A stretch of DNA of 30,335 nucleotides from DASPTB01 sp035623615 (GTDB lineage Bacteria > Actinomycetota > UBA4738): the NCBI GenBank assembly GCA_035623615.1, contig DASPTB010000241.1:1-30335 (forward strand), in the 5' to 3' direction. The position numbers and the translations under genes were made by a program. Position 1 is the stretch's first letter. Each line of letters opens with the position of its first letter. This document shows positions 1-7,263 of the stretch, piece by piece. The notes beneath the pieces were generated by a model that was not told the DNA's origin, did no database searches, and saw nothing but the letters and a program-made list of their open reading frames with translations.

Positions 1-200
1 GTCGGCGTGGCGGTGTGCCCCGCGAACGTCAGCGAGGCGACGCCGATCCCCACGACGGCGACTCCGACCGCCACGAGGGCGGCGACCCATCGCTGTCGTG
101 CGGTATGGCGGCCTGCTCTCCGCACGACCTCGTCCATGTCGGCGTCGGTCGCCGTCGGCTCGTCGACGACCTCCTGCAACAGCGACCGAACGTCATTCAT
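1..200 (-). CDS. Truncated single-TM protein following the ECF sigma factor (N-terminus only)
   Basis: The gene runs off the left edge of the window, so only about 66 N-terminal residues are visible. It begins MNDVRSLLQEVVDE, continues with an acidic and basic cytoplasmic stretch, and then has one hydrophobic segment at about residues 40-62 (RWVAALVAVGVAVVGIGVAS). Its ATG overlaps the stop codon of the upstream sigma gene by 8 nt (ATGAATGA), which implies translational coupling. A short cytoplasmic head, one TM helix and a position directly behind an ECF sigma gene resemble anti-sigma or sigma-associated membrane proteins. The rest of the protein is missing and no zinc-binding anti-sigma motif is visible, so that role is inferred from context only. 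Confidence 0.7.
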   Translation of the reverse strand, partial: MNDVRSLLQEVVDEPTATDADMDEVVRRAGRHTARQRWVAALVAVGVAVVGIGVASLTFAGHTATP

Positions 201-708
201 CTACGCCTCCGAATCTCGACCTGAGCGACGACCGCGCCCGATGAAGCCGCGCCCGGACCGACTCGGGCGAGACGCCGAGGACGGCCGCCGCGTCGGCCGG
301 CGGGAAGCCCAGCCAGTCGACCACGACGAGCGCCTCGCGCTGCTCCTTCGACAGCGACCGGAGCGCCGCGCGGATCGCGGCTCGGCGCTCGGCGGTCGCC
401 TCGGGGTCGGCCGCGCCCGGCGGATCGGGCGGGACGGGGGCCCGTCGCAGCCGGCGCGCCCGCTTGCGCGCGAGGTTCAACGCCACCGTGTACAGGTAGC
501 CGGCCGGGGAGTCCATCGTCCGCACACGGGACCATCGCTCGTAGACGCGCGCGAGCGCGTCCTGGGCGAGGTCCTCGGCATCGGTCCTCGAGCCGGTCAG
601 CAGTTGGAGTCCCGAGGTCAGCCTGGAGTACTCGGCCCGAAACAGCTCCTCGAACTCCAGTCCCGCCTCCGTGGCCTCGGGGGTGCTTCGCGCCTCTGCA
701 ACCGTCAT
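193..708 (-). CDS. ECF (sigma-70 family) RNA polymerase sigma factor
   Basis: This 171-aa protein has the two-domain ECF layout. Region 2 covers about residues 18-85, including the DAEDLAQDALARVYERW core-binding helix and the SPAGYLYTVALNLARKRARR stretch expected to recognise the -10 element. A Pro/Ala-rich linker follows. Region 4 covers about residues 110-165 (LSKEQREALVVVDWLGFPPADAAAVLGV, then SPESVRARLHRARSSLR), the helix-turn-helix that reads the -35. It resembles the SigE/SigM-type actinobacterial ECF groups, but I cannot assign a subgroup. The ATG at 708 lacks a strong Shine-Dalgarno. It overlaps the downstream membrane-protein gene by 8 nt, so the pair is probably co-expressed and the sigma factor may be held by its partner. 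Confidence 0.92.
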   Translation of the reverse strand: MTVAEARSTPEATEAGLEFEELFRAEYSRLTSGLQLLTGSRTDAEDLAQDALARVYERWSRVRTMDSPAGYLYTVALNLARKRARRLRRAPVPPDPPGAADPEATAERRAAIRAALRSLSKEQREALVVVDWLGFPPADAAAVLGVSPESVRARLHRARSSLRSRFGGVDE

Positions 709-719
709 CGGAATGGAAA

Positions 720-732
720 GCCCCGAAGGGGC
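720..732 (-). terminator. Short GC hairpin after the methyltransferase gene
   Basis: On the minus strand GCCCC-TTC-GGGGC forms a 5-bp stem with a very tight loop, immediately followed by TTTCC. It lies about 37 nt after the methyltransferase stop and 12 nt before the sigma-factor ATG. It could be a weak intrinsic terminator or a structure in the sigma leader. The T-run is short, so this is tentative. Confidence 0.35.
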
Positions 733-768
733 CCCAGCGTGACGCCGACGTGCCGAATTTTCCGCCCG

Positions 769-1842
769 CTACGGGTCGAGCCGGTAGAACCGAAGGAAGT
801 CGTGCTCGATGGGCAGCACCGTGGTCGAGCTGAACCCGGCGTCGGTAGCGTAGCGTTCGAGCTTCTCGCGGCGCAGGACCGTGCCGGTCGCGGCCGACGG
901 CTTCTGCATCAACCCCGCGGGCAGGCAGTCCGTCACGCTGTATCCGTAGAAGAGTCGCTCGTGCCGGTCCGCCGGCGCGTGGAAGCGGTCGGCGACGCGC
1001 TCGTCGGCGACGACCAGTGCGCCGCCCGGTGCGAGCAGGGCCCGCACGGCACCGAGGACCTCCACCGGCCGGGACATGTCGTGCAGCGCCTCGATGATGA
1101 CCGCGAGGTCGTACCCTCCGCCGGACGAGGGGTCGCTCGCGTCCCGGGCCTCGAAGGTCACCCGGTCGGACACGCCGGCGTTGTCCGCGTGCCGCCGCGC
1201 GAGGTCGATCGACTTCGCGTCGAGGTCGAACCCGTCGACGACGGTCTTCGGGTACGCCCGGGCGATCGAGATCGCCGCCCAGCCGACCCCGCACGCGACG
1301 TCGGCCACGCGGGCGCCCTCGCGCAAGCGGCGGTCGATGTCGGGGATCGAGGGCAGATACTCGGTGGCGAACGAACCGACGAGCCACGGGCGGTTGAAGT
1401 CGCCCTGCGCCTCCACGCTGTCGTCGCCGTCGAGCAGGACGCCGTCGCCGGTTCGGAACGCGGTCACGAGGTCGGGCACGACGCCTCCGATGGCGACGAG
1501 CGACCGGCAGGTCGCCGCCATCGCGTACGGGCTCTCGGGGTCGGTGAGGACCGCAGCGTGAGCGGCCGGGAGCGAGAATCTCCGCTCGTCCTCCGGCTTG
1601 CTCGGGTCGTCCACGTCGACGATGCCGGTGGCGGCTTGCTGCTCGAGCCACTCGCGCGCGTAGCGCCCGTCGATGCCCGTGGCCACCGCCAGCTCGCCGG
1701 GCGTCAGAGGGCCGGCGCGCTCGAGCTCGCGGTAGAGCCCGAGCCGGTCGCCCAGATAGACGCAGTAGACGTCCATCGTGCCGACCGCAGCGTCGAACAG
1801 GCGATCGGCGAGCGCGTCGCGCGTTTCCTCGAAGGTGGACAC
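769..1842 (-). CDS. Class I SAM-dependent methyltransferase with N-terminal winged-helix domain
   Basis: The product is about 357 aa. Residues 1-90 form a helical/winged-helix region (LGLYRELERAGPLTPGELA, then GIDGRYAREWLEQQAATGIV) typical of the dimerisation domain of O-methyltransferase-like and Rv2258c-type proteins. The Rossmann methyltransferase fold follows, with motif I near residue 175 (RVADVACGVGWAAISIARAYP), the acidic FDLDAKS ribose-binding strand and an EALHDM motif. The substrate is unknown. I chose the GTG at 1842 (VSTFEETRD) because GGGGGAAGAG precedes it; an in-frame ATG at 1869 would add nine residues. It is divergent from the ABC-F gene, sharing a 66-bp intergenic region, and stops 60 bp before the sigma factor. 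Confidence 0.85.
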   Translation of the reverse strand: MSTFEETRDALADRLFDAAVGTMDVYCVYLGDRLGLYRELERAGPLTPGELAVATGIDGRYAREWLEQQAATGIVDVDDPSKPEDERRFSLPAAHAAVLTDPESPYAMAATCRSLVAIGGVVPDLVTAFRTGDGVLLDGDDSVEAQGDFNRPWLVGSFATEYLPSIPDIDRRLREGARVADVACGVGWAAISIARAYPKTVVDGFDLDAKSIDLARRHADNAGVSDRVTFEARDASDPSSGGGYDLAVIIEALHDMSRPVEVLGAVRALLAPGGALVVADERVADRFHAPADRHERLFYGYSVTDCLPAGLMQKPSAATGTVLRREKLERYATDAGFSSTTVLPIEHDFLRFYRLDP

Positions 1843-1893
1843 CTCTTCCCCCTCTCTCCGCATCCCCAACCGGGCGAGGGCGGCTATCGAGCC

Positions 1894-1899
1894 GATAAT
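1894..1899 (+). promoter_or_regulatory. Possible -10 element (GATAAT) for the ABC-F gene
   Basis: GATAAT matches TATAAT at five of six positions and lies 9 nt before the ABC-F ATG at 1909, with no Shine-Dalgarno in between. This fits a leaderless or near-leaderless start. A 5-bp inverted repeat (CGGCT-atcg-AGCCG, 1881-1894) lies just upstream. No convincing -35 was seen. Confidence 0.4.
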
Positions 1900-1908
1900 G
1901 GTCGGGCG

Positions 1909-3498
1909 ATGCTACAGGTCCGCGATCTCTCGATGGAGGCCGGCGGCCGTCTGATCCTGACGGACGCCTCGTTCCAGCTGCGTGCCGGCGACAAGGTCGG
2001 CCTGGTCGGGCGCAACGGCGCCGGCAAGACCTCCCTTCTCAAGATCCTGTCCGGCGGGGCCTTGCCCGCGGGCGGGACCGTCCTGCGGCGCGGCGAACTC
2101 GGCTACCTCCCGCAGGATCCGGGACTGCGCGACATGGATCCCGCGCTCACCGCGGTGTCGCACGTTCTATCGGGACGCGACCTCGACGCTGCGGCGGAGC
2201 GGATGGAGAAGATCCGGCTGCAGCTCGAAGAGCGTCCGACCGACCGCAACGTCGCCCGCTTCGCACGAGCCGAGGAGGAGTTCCGGCATGCGGGTGGGTA
2301 CTCGGCCGACGCCGAGGCCCGCCAGATCGCCGTCGGCCTCGGCCTGAGCGCCGACCGGCTCGACCGGCCCGTGAAGGTGCTGTCGGGCGGCGAGCGCCGC
2401 AGGCTCGAGCTCGCGCGCATCCTGTTCACGGGCAGCGAGCTGCTGCTGCTCGACGAACCGACCAACCACCTCGACGTCGACGCCAAGACGTGGTTGATGA
2501 AGTTCCTCGCGGGCTACCGCGGCGCGTTGCTCGTCGTCAGCCACGACCTCGTGTTGCTCGACAAGGCGATCACGCGGGTCCTGCACCTCGAGGACGGCGC
2601 GCTGACCGAGTACCGCGGCACGTACTCGCAATACCGGGAGTCGCGGCGGCAGGACGAGGTCCGCCTGGCGCGGCTCGCCGAACGTCAGGAGCACGAGATC
2701 CGCCGCCTCTCGACGCTCGCCGATTCCATGCGGCACTCGACGGCCAAGCGGGCACGCAAGGCGAAGACGCTCGACACGCGTGTCGCCAAGCTGAAGTCTC
2801 GCGCGGTCGCCGCACCCAAGAAGCGCGGAAGGGTGAAGTTCCGCTTCCCGCCGCCGCCGCACTGCGGTAAGCAGGTGCTGGTCGCCGAGGCCCTGACCAA
2901 GGGATACGGAGGCCCGGCGGTGTTCGAGGACGTCACGTTCGACCTCGTGCGGGGCGAGCGCCTGTTGATCCTGGGGCTGAACGGGGCCGGCAAGACCTCG
3001 CTCCTTCGCATCCTCGCCGGAGAGACCGAAGCCGACACCGGCGCGTTCCGGCTGGGAACCGGCGTGTCCGCCGGCTACTACGCGCAGGAGCACGAGGGGA
3101 TCCGGCCTCGGGTCGAGGTTCTGCAGCACATGCGCGAGCAGTCCGCCGCGCCCGACGAAGAGCTGCGCCGCCTGATCGGTATGTTCGGCCTCACCGGCGA
3201 GCGCGCCTTCCAGGACGCCGGAACGCTCTCGGGCGGCGAGAAGACGAAGCTCGCGTTGGCGCAGCTCGTCGCCGGACGGCACAACATGCTGTACCTGGAC
3301 GAGCCCACCAACAACCTCGACCCCCCCTCCCGGGAGGCCATCGCGAGGGCTTTGGGCGACTGGCCCGGCGCGATGGTCATCGTGAGCCACGACGAGGAGT
3401 TCGTCGGGGCGCTCGACCCCGACCGCGTCCTGTTCATGCCCGAAGGGACACTCGACTACTGGAGCGAGGACCTTCTCGAACTGGTGTCGCTCGCCTAG
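1909..3498 (+). CDS. ABC-F family ATPase (two ATP-binding cassettes, no TM domain)
   Basis: This 529-aa protein consists of two ABC cassettes joined by a charged linker. Cassette 1 has Walker A GRNGAGKTS (about 34-42), signature LSGGERRR and Walker B LLLLDEPTNHLD. The linker (about 245-310) is rich in Arg/Lys/Glu. Cassette 2 has GLNGAGKTS (about 355-363), LSGGEKTK and MLYLDEPTNNLD. There are no membrane segments, so it is a soluble ABC-F protein. Family members act on ribosomes as translation factors or antibiotic-resistance protectors; the linker that would separate these roles cannot be judged by eye. The open frame continues far upstream, but only the ATG at 1909 places the conserved LQVRDLSMEAGGRLI strand at the N-terminus. 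Drug-resistance function is not implied by the sequence alone. Confidence 0.93.
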   Translation: MLQVRDLSMEAGGRLILTDASFQLRAGDKVGLVGRNGAGKTSLLKILSGGALPAGGTVLRRGELGYLPQDPGLRDMDPALTAVSHVLSGRDLDAAAERMEKIRLQLEERPTDRNVARFARAEEEFRHAGGYSADAEARQIAVGLGLSADRLDRPVKVLSGGERRRLELARILFTGSELLLLDEPTNHLDVDAKTWLMKFLAGYRGALLVVSHDLVLLDKAITRVLHLEDGALTEYRGTYSQYRESRRQDEVRLARLAERQEHEIRRLSTLADSMRHSTAKRARKAKTLDTRVAKLKSRAVAAPKKRGRVKFRFPPPPHCGKQVLVAEALTKGYGGPAVFEDVTFDLVRGERLLILGLNGAGKTSLLRILAGETEADTGAFRLGTGVSAGYYAQEHEGIRPRVEVLQHMREQSAAPDEELRRLIGMFGLTGERAFQDAGTLSGGEKTKLALAQLVAGRHNMLYLDEPTNNLDPPSREAIARALGDWPGAMVIVSHDEEFVGALDPDRVLFMPEGTLDYWSEDLLELVSLA

Positions 3499-3550
3499 GG
3501 GAACCCCCGTCCAGGGAGTCGGACCACCCCCCCGGAGGGTCCTAGGTCGC

Positions 3551-3599
3551 GGGTCTCATTTTCGGCCGTTCCACGGCCGATATTGCTCTCATGAGACCC
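3551..3599 (+). repeat. Nested inverted repeats spanning a start codon
   Basis: An outer 9-bp perfect inverted repeat pairs GGGTCTCAT (3551-3559) with ATGAGACCC (3591-3599), which contains the ATG of the small membrane protein. Inside it lies a second perfect repeat, TCGGCCG (3562-3568) with CGGCCGA (3574-3580) and a 5-nt loop. If transcribed from upstream, the mRNA would fold so that the start codon sits in a stem. A GATATT (3579-3584) 6 nt before the ATG could alternatively be a -10 for a leaderless mRNA that lacks the left arm. Confidence 0.6.
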
Positions 3600-3980
3600 A
3601 GGTTCAACGCGGTCACGCAGATCCTGGCCGCGGGCTTCATCGTCGCCGGAATCGCCGAGGGACTCGCGGCGCTTCACGCCTCCCGGCAGCCCGCGACCTC
3701 AACGGCGTCGGGTGACACGATGACGACGTTCGTCGTCGCGCTGGGACTGGCGGCCACCGGCTTCTGCATGTGGGCGGAGTACGTGTGGGCGTGGTGGACC
3801 GGCTTGGTCGTCGCGGTGTTCATGGTCGCAACGAGCGCCGCCATCGCCCGCGACATCGAGTGGGTGCCCTGGTCGCTGTTCATCGTGGCGTTCGGGATCT
3901 CCTTCGCCCAGGGCTTGTTCGACTTCATCCGCGCCCGGCGTTCCGCGCACACGGGTGTGGAGGCGGTCCCCCGCCACTAG
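3591..3980 (+). CDS. Small multi-pass membrane protein of unknown function
   Basis: The product is 129 aa with about four hydrophobic stretches: residues 8-28 (TQILAAGFIVAGIAEGLAAL), 46-62, 64-86 (WAWWTGLVVAVFMVATSAAI) and 92-112 (VPWSLFIVAFGISFAQGLF). It ends in a basic tail, FIRARRSAHTG. I do not recognise the family; the pattern resembles small integral membrane proteins of the SPW/DUF type, without a diagnostic motif. The ATG at 3591 lies inside an inverted repeat and has no clear Shine-Dalgarno. The gene follows the ABC-F gene by 92 bp and converges on the GNAT gene, so it is either a second cistron or independently expressed from a weak -10. Confidence 0.75.
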   Translation: MRPRFNAVTQILAAGFIVAGIAEGLAALHASRQPATSTASGDTMTTFVVALGLAATGFCMWAEYVWAWWTGLVVAVFMVATSAAIARDIEWVPWSLFIVAFGISFAQGLFDFIRARRSAHTGVEAVPRH

Positions 3981-4011
3981 GCCTCCGCTCCGCGGAGTCC
4001 CGAGGAACCCG

Positions 4012-4034
4012 TCCGGCCGTTCACGCCGGCCGGA
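4012..4034. terminator. Convergent-junction hairpin (8-bp stem)
   Basis: TCCGGCCG (4012-4019) and CGGCCGGA (4027-4034) form a perfect 8-bp stem with a 7-nt loop. It lies between the membrane-protein stop (3980) and the last codons of the convergent GNAT gene, whose stop codon falls in the loop. A palindrome CTCCGCGGAG precedes it. There is no T-run, so it is a candidate structure-only bidirectional terminator. Confidence 0.45.
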
Positions 4035-4878
4035 ACCGGATCTCCTGCATGTCGCAGACGGGCTCGTAGCCCATCTTCCGGTACACGTGGTTGGAGGCCG
4101 GGTTCCCGAGGTCCGTGAACAGAAAGAGGAACCGGTTCCCCTCGGCGAGCAGCCGCCGGCTGAGCGTCGCCACGCACGCCGACGCGTAGCCGCGCCCACG
4201 AAGGTGCGGCGGCGTGTAGACGGGCCCGACGCGGCTGCCGTTGGGCGTCGACCCCCCGAAGCCGGCGAGCGACACGGGCCCGCCGTCCTCCCACAGGAAC
4301 AGGGCTCGCCCCTCGCGGCGCAGGCTCCCGTCCACCAGGTCGCCGGCATCCGAATGCGGAGCGTCGGGAAGTGCCTCGGCGGCGAACGCCTCGACCCAGC
4401 GGACGAGCAGGTCGCGGTCGTCACGGGCCGCATCACGGAACGAGCCCGGGACGTCCGGGATCTCGGGCGGCGTCGTCAGGCGGTAGATGCGCTGGGGCAT
4501 CCCGTCCTCGATCTCCCGGCCGGTGAGCCCGTGCCACGTGGCCGCGAAGGCCGCCGCGGTGGCCGTGTCGGACATCACGCCGGGGAGCGTCGGGAACCGC
4601 TCCCGTGCGTCGCGTGCGAGCCCCTCGATGGCGGCCGCGTCTTCCACGGCCACCACCAGGTTGAAGGGAGGAGTCCGGATGCCGATCCCTGCAACCTCGC
4701 CATCCGCCTCCACGACGGCGAGGTACGGCGCTTCATCCCCGTACGTGCTCGGGCCCTGCTCGACGAGACGGTTGACGATGCCGAGCTCGAGGTTGTGGCG
4801 CGCCTCGTCGCGCATCAGGAATGGTTCGGCGACCTCGGCGAAGGCGCCTGCCTCCCGGAAGCGGCGAACCGCGAGCAC
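4021..4878 (-). CDS. GNAT-family N-acetyltransferase
   Basis: This 285-aa protein has its catalytic GNAT fold in the C-terminal half. The acetyl-CoA pyrophosphate-binding motif A is at about residues 220-232 (VYTPPHLRGRGYASACVATL, R-G-R-G-Y-A core), and the FLFTDLGNPASNHVYRKMGYEPV stretch that follows is the usual GNAT motif B. The N-terminal half (about 1-140) is a diverged GNAT-like domain seen in two-domain family members. The acceptor substrate cannot be predicted. The start is GTG at 4878, 3 nt after the CoxL-like stop, so the gene is the last cistron of the ccr-coxL operon and probably translationally coupled. It converges on the small membrane-protein gene. Confidence 0.88.
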   Translation of the reverse strand: MLAVRRFREAGAFAEVAEPFLMRDEARHNLELGIVNRLVEQGPSTYGDEAPYLAVVEADGEVAGIGIRTPPFNLVVAVEDAAAIEGLARDARERFPTLPGVMSDTATAAAFAATWHGLTGREIEDGMPQRIYRLTTPPEIPDVPGSFRDAARDDRDLLVRWVEAFAAEALPDAPHSDAGDLVDGSLRREGRALFLWEDGGPVSLAGFGGSTPNGSRVGPVYTPPHLRGRGYASACVATLSRRLLAEGNRFLFLFTDLGNPASNHVYRKMGYEPVCDMQEIRFRPA

Positions 4879-4881
4879 CGC

Positions 4882-7254
4882 CTAGCCGGGGTGGCCGTTG
4901 TGGATCGCGCGCCACACTCGCTCGGGCGTGAACGGCATGTCCACGTGGCGCACGCCGAACGGCCGCAGTGCGTCGACCACCGCGCTCTGCACCGCCGGCG
5001 TCGACCCGATCGTCCCGGATTCCCCGATCCCTTTGGCCCCGAGCGGGTTCAGATAGGTCGGGGTCTCGGTGTGGCTCGTCTCCCACGAGATCAGCTCGGC
5101 GGCGCTCGGCATCTCGTAGGACATGAGCGACCCCGTGAGTGGCGTTCCCTGCTCGTCGTATTCCACGCCCTCGAACAGCGCCTGTGCCGAGCCCTGTGTG
5201 AGCCCGCCGTGCACCTGCCCGTCCACCAGCATGGGGTTGAGGATCCTGCCGCAGTCGTCGACGGCGACCAGCCGGCGCAGACGCACCTCGCCGGTCTCGG
5301 TGTCGACGTCGACGACTGCAATGTGTGCGCCGAAGGGATAGGACATGCCGCCCGCGTCGAAGTCGATCTCTGCCGACAGACCGGGCTCAAGGCCTTCGGG
5401 GAGCGCCGAGGGATCGGAGGCCGCCACCGCCACCTCGGGCCACCCCACCGAACGCCCGGGGGCGCCGGCGATGGCGAAGCGTCCGTCGTCGGTCAGCGAC
5501 ACGTCGTCGTGGCTCGCCTCCAGCAGGTGCGCCGCGACGCGACGCGCCTTCTCGAGAACCTCCTTGCTGGATTGGTGGACCGCGCTGCCCCCCACCTGGA
5601 GCGAGCGCGACCCCATCGTTCCCTCGCCGCGGGGAACGAGCTTCGTGTCCGAGTGGATCACGTTGATCCTGTCCATCTCGATTCCGAGGACGCCGGACAC
5701 GATCTGTGCGAACGCCGTCTCGTGCCCCTGCCCGTGCGGCGACGTCCCCGTCCTCGCCGTCGCCGTGCCGTCGGGATGGACCTCCACCGATCCGAACTCC
5801 GAGCCGAATCCCGTCACCTCGACGTAGATGCTGACGCCGATCCCCATCTGAATACGGTCGCCGCGCTCGCGGCGCTCCTCCTGTTCGGCGCGCAGCGACT
5901 CGAGCCCGGCGGCCGCGACTGCCGCGTCGAGCGCGCGCTCGTAGTCGCCGACGTCGTAGCGCGCGCCCACAACCGTCTTGTGCCCGCCGTCGAAGGGCGG
6001 GATCAGGTTCTTCCGGCGAACCTCGACGCGATCGAGGCCGAGCTCGTCGGCGACCATGTCGACCGCCCGCTCGATCATCGCGGCCGCCTCCGGCCGTCCG
6101 GCCCCGCGGTACGCGTCGATCGGCGTGGTGTTCGTCACGACGCACAGCGCCTCGACGTCGATGCGGGGAATCGCGTACACGCCGGACGACATCATCCGCG
6201 TGAGACTGGGCAGGAAGGTGCCACCCTGCGGATACGCGCCGAGGTCGGCGATGACGCGCAGGCGCAGGCCGGTGATGGTGCCGTCGGATCGGGCCCCGAT
6301 CTGCACCTCCTGCACCTGCGCGCGGCCGTGCGTCATCGACACCAGGTTCTCCGACCGCGTTTCCACGTAGCGCACGGGCCGCTGCAGCCGCATCGCGACG
6401 GCCGCGCAGACGAACTGTTCCGGATAGGTCCCGACCTTGGCTCCGAATCCCCCGCCGACCGCCGGCGCGATCACGTGGACGGCGTCCTCCTCGAGTCCGA
6501 GCTTCTTGGCGAGGTCGCGTCGAACCCAGAACGGCGCCTGACAGGGAACCCACGCCGTCAAGCCGCCGGTCTCCGCGTCGGGCAGGGCGAGGATCCCGTT
6601 GGGCTCCATCGGAACCGGGGCCACGCGGTTGTTCACGAACCGACCCGCCACCACGACATCGGCGCCATCGAGGGCTTCGGGGTCGCGCGGGAACTCGTGC
6701 TCGACCGCGAGGTTCGATCCGTGCTCTGGGAACAGCACCGGCGCGCCGTCCCCCATCGCGGCGACGGGGTCGACCACCACCGGCAGAGAGTCGTAGTCGA
6801 CCAGGACGGCCTCTGCGGCGTCGACGGCCTCGGCGCGGGTGCCCGCAACGACGACCGCGATCGGCTCCCCGACGAACCGGACGACGTCTCGGGCCAGCAC
6901 GGGGCGTGCGAACGCCTCGGGGGCGTCCCCCTCCGCCTCGATCGGCTCGAGGTTCAGGTCGGCCGCCGTGAAGACCCCGGCGACGCCGGGCATCGACGCG
7001 GCACCTGCCGTGTCGATGCCCGTGATCCGGGCATGCGCCATGGCGGCCCGCACGAACACGGCGTGCAGCGCCCCTCCGACGGGGAGATCCTCGGTGTATC
7101 GGGCAGCGCCGGTCAGGAACCGCGGGTCCTCGACGCGCCGTACGGAGTGCCCCAGGATCGAGCCTCCGGGCAGGACGGTCGGATCGAACCGCGGGCGCCG
7201 TTTGCCGGACGCCTCGGCCTCCTCGGCCCGGGCGGCCAGCTCTCCCTCGCTCAC
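4882..7254 (-). CDS. Molybdenum hydroxylase large subunit, form II CoxL-like (xanthine dehydrogenase family)
   Basis: The 790-aa product matches the full length of CoxL/XdhB-type large subunits. The N-terminal a/b-hammerhead domain lies at about 45-160 (RFLTGAARYTEDL), and the molybdopterin-cytosine-dinucleotide domain follows (IAPAVGGGFGAK at about 262-273). The active-site loop is AYRGAGR at 381-387, the form II signature, rather than AYxCSFR of true (form I) CO dehydrogenase. The catalytic Glu lies in GIGESGTIG (E745). Such proteins need an FeS small subunit and an FAD medium subunit, neither of which is in this window. The GTG start at 7254 lies 9 nt after the ccr-like stop. Form II enzymes have uncertain substrates; CO oxidation should not be assumed. 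Confidence 0.92.
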   Translation of the reverse strand: MSEGELAARAEEAEASGKRRPRFDPTVLPGGSILGHSVRRVEDPRFLTGAARYTEDLPVGGALHAVFVRAAMAHARITGIDTAGAASMPGVAGVFTAADLNLEPIEAEGDAPEAFARPVLARDVVRFVGEPIAVVVAGTRAEAVDAAEAVLVDYDSLPVVVDPVAAMGDGAPVLFPEHGSNLAVEHEFPRDPEALDGADVVVAGRFVNNRVAPVPMEPNGILALPDAETGGLTAWVPCQAPFWVRRDLAKKLGLEEDAVHVIAPAVGGGFGAKVGTYPEQFVCAAVAMRLQRPVRYVETRSENLVSMTHGRAQVQEVQIGARSDGTITGLRLRVIADLGAYPQGGTFLPSLTRMMSSGVYAIPRIDVEALCVVTNTTPIDAYRGAGRPEAAAMIERAVDMVADELGLDRVEVRRKNLIPPFDGGHKTVVGARYDVGDYERALDAAVAAAGLESLRAEQEERRERGDRIQMGIGVSIYVEVTGFGSEFGSVEVHPDGTATARTGTSPHGQGHETAFAQIVSGVLGIEMDRINVIHSDTKLVPRGEGTMGSRSLQVGGSAVHQSSKEVLEKARRVAAHLLEASHDDVSLTDDGRFAIAGAPGRSVGWPEVAVAASDPSALPEGLEPGLSAEIDFDAGGMSYPFGAHIAVVDVDTETGEVRLRRLVAVDDCGRILNPMLVDGQVHGGLTQGSAQALFEGVEYDEQGTPLTGSLMSYEMPSAAELISWETSHTETPTYLNPLGAKGIGESGTIGSTPAVQSAVVDALRPFGVRHVDMPFTPERVWRAIHNGHPG

Positions 7255-7263
7255 GCGGCGAGT

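Noticed and set aside
7..1908. Long in-frame upstream extension of the ABC-F gene
   Set aside because: The extension is antisense to the methyltransferase and sigma-factor genes and has no recognisable sequence; the family N-terminus fits the ATG at 1909.
1909..3498. Antibiotic-resistance call for the ABC-F gene
   Set aside because: ABC-F proteins include many housekeeping translation factors, and the linker gives no basis for a resistance assignment.
4882..7254. Aerobic CO dehydrogenase (CO oxidation)
   Set aside because: The active-site loop is AYRGAGR (form II), not the AYxCSFR of form I, and small and medium subunits are missing nearby.
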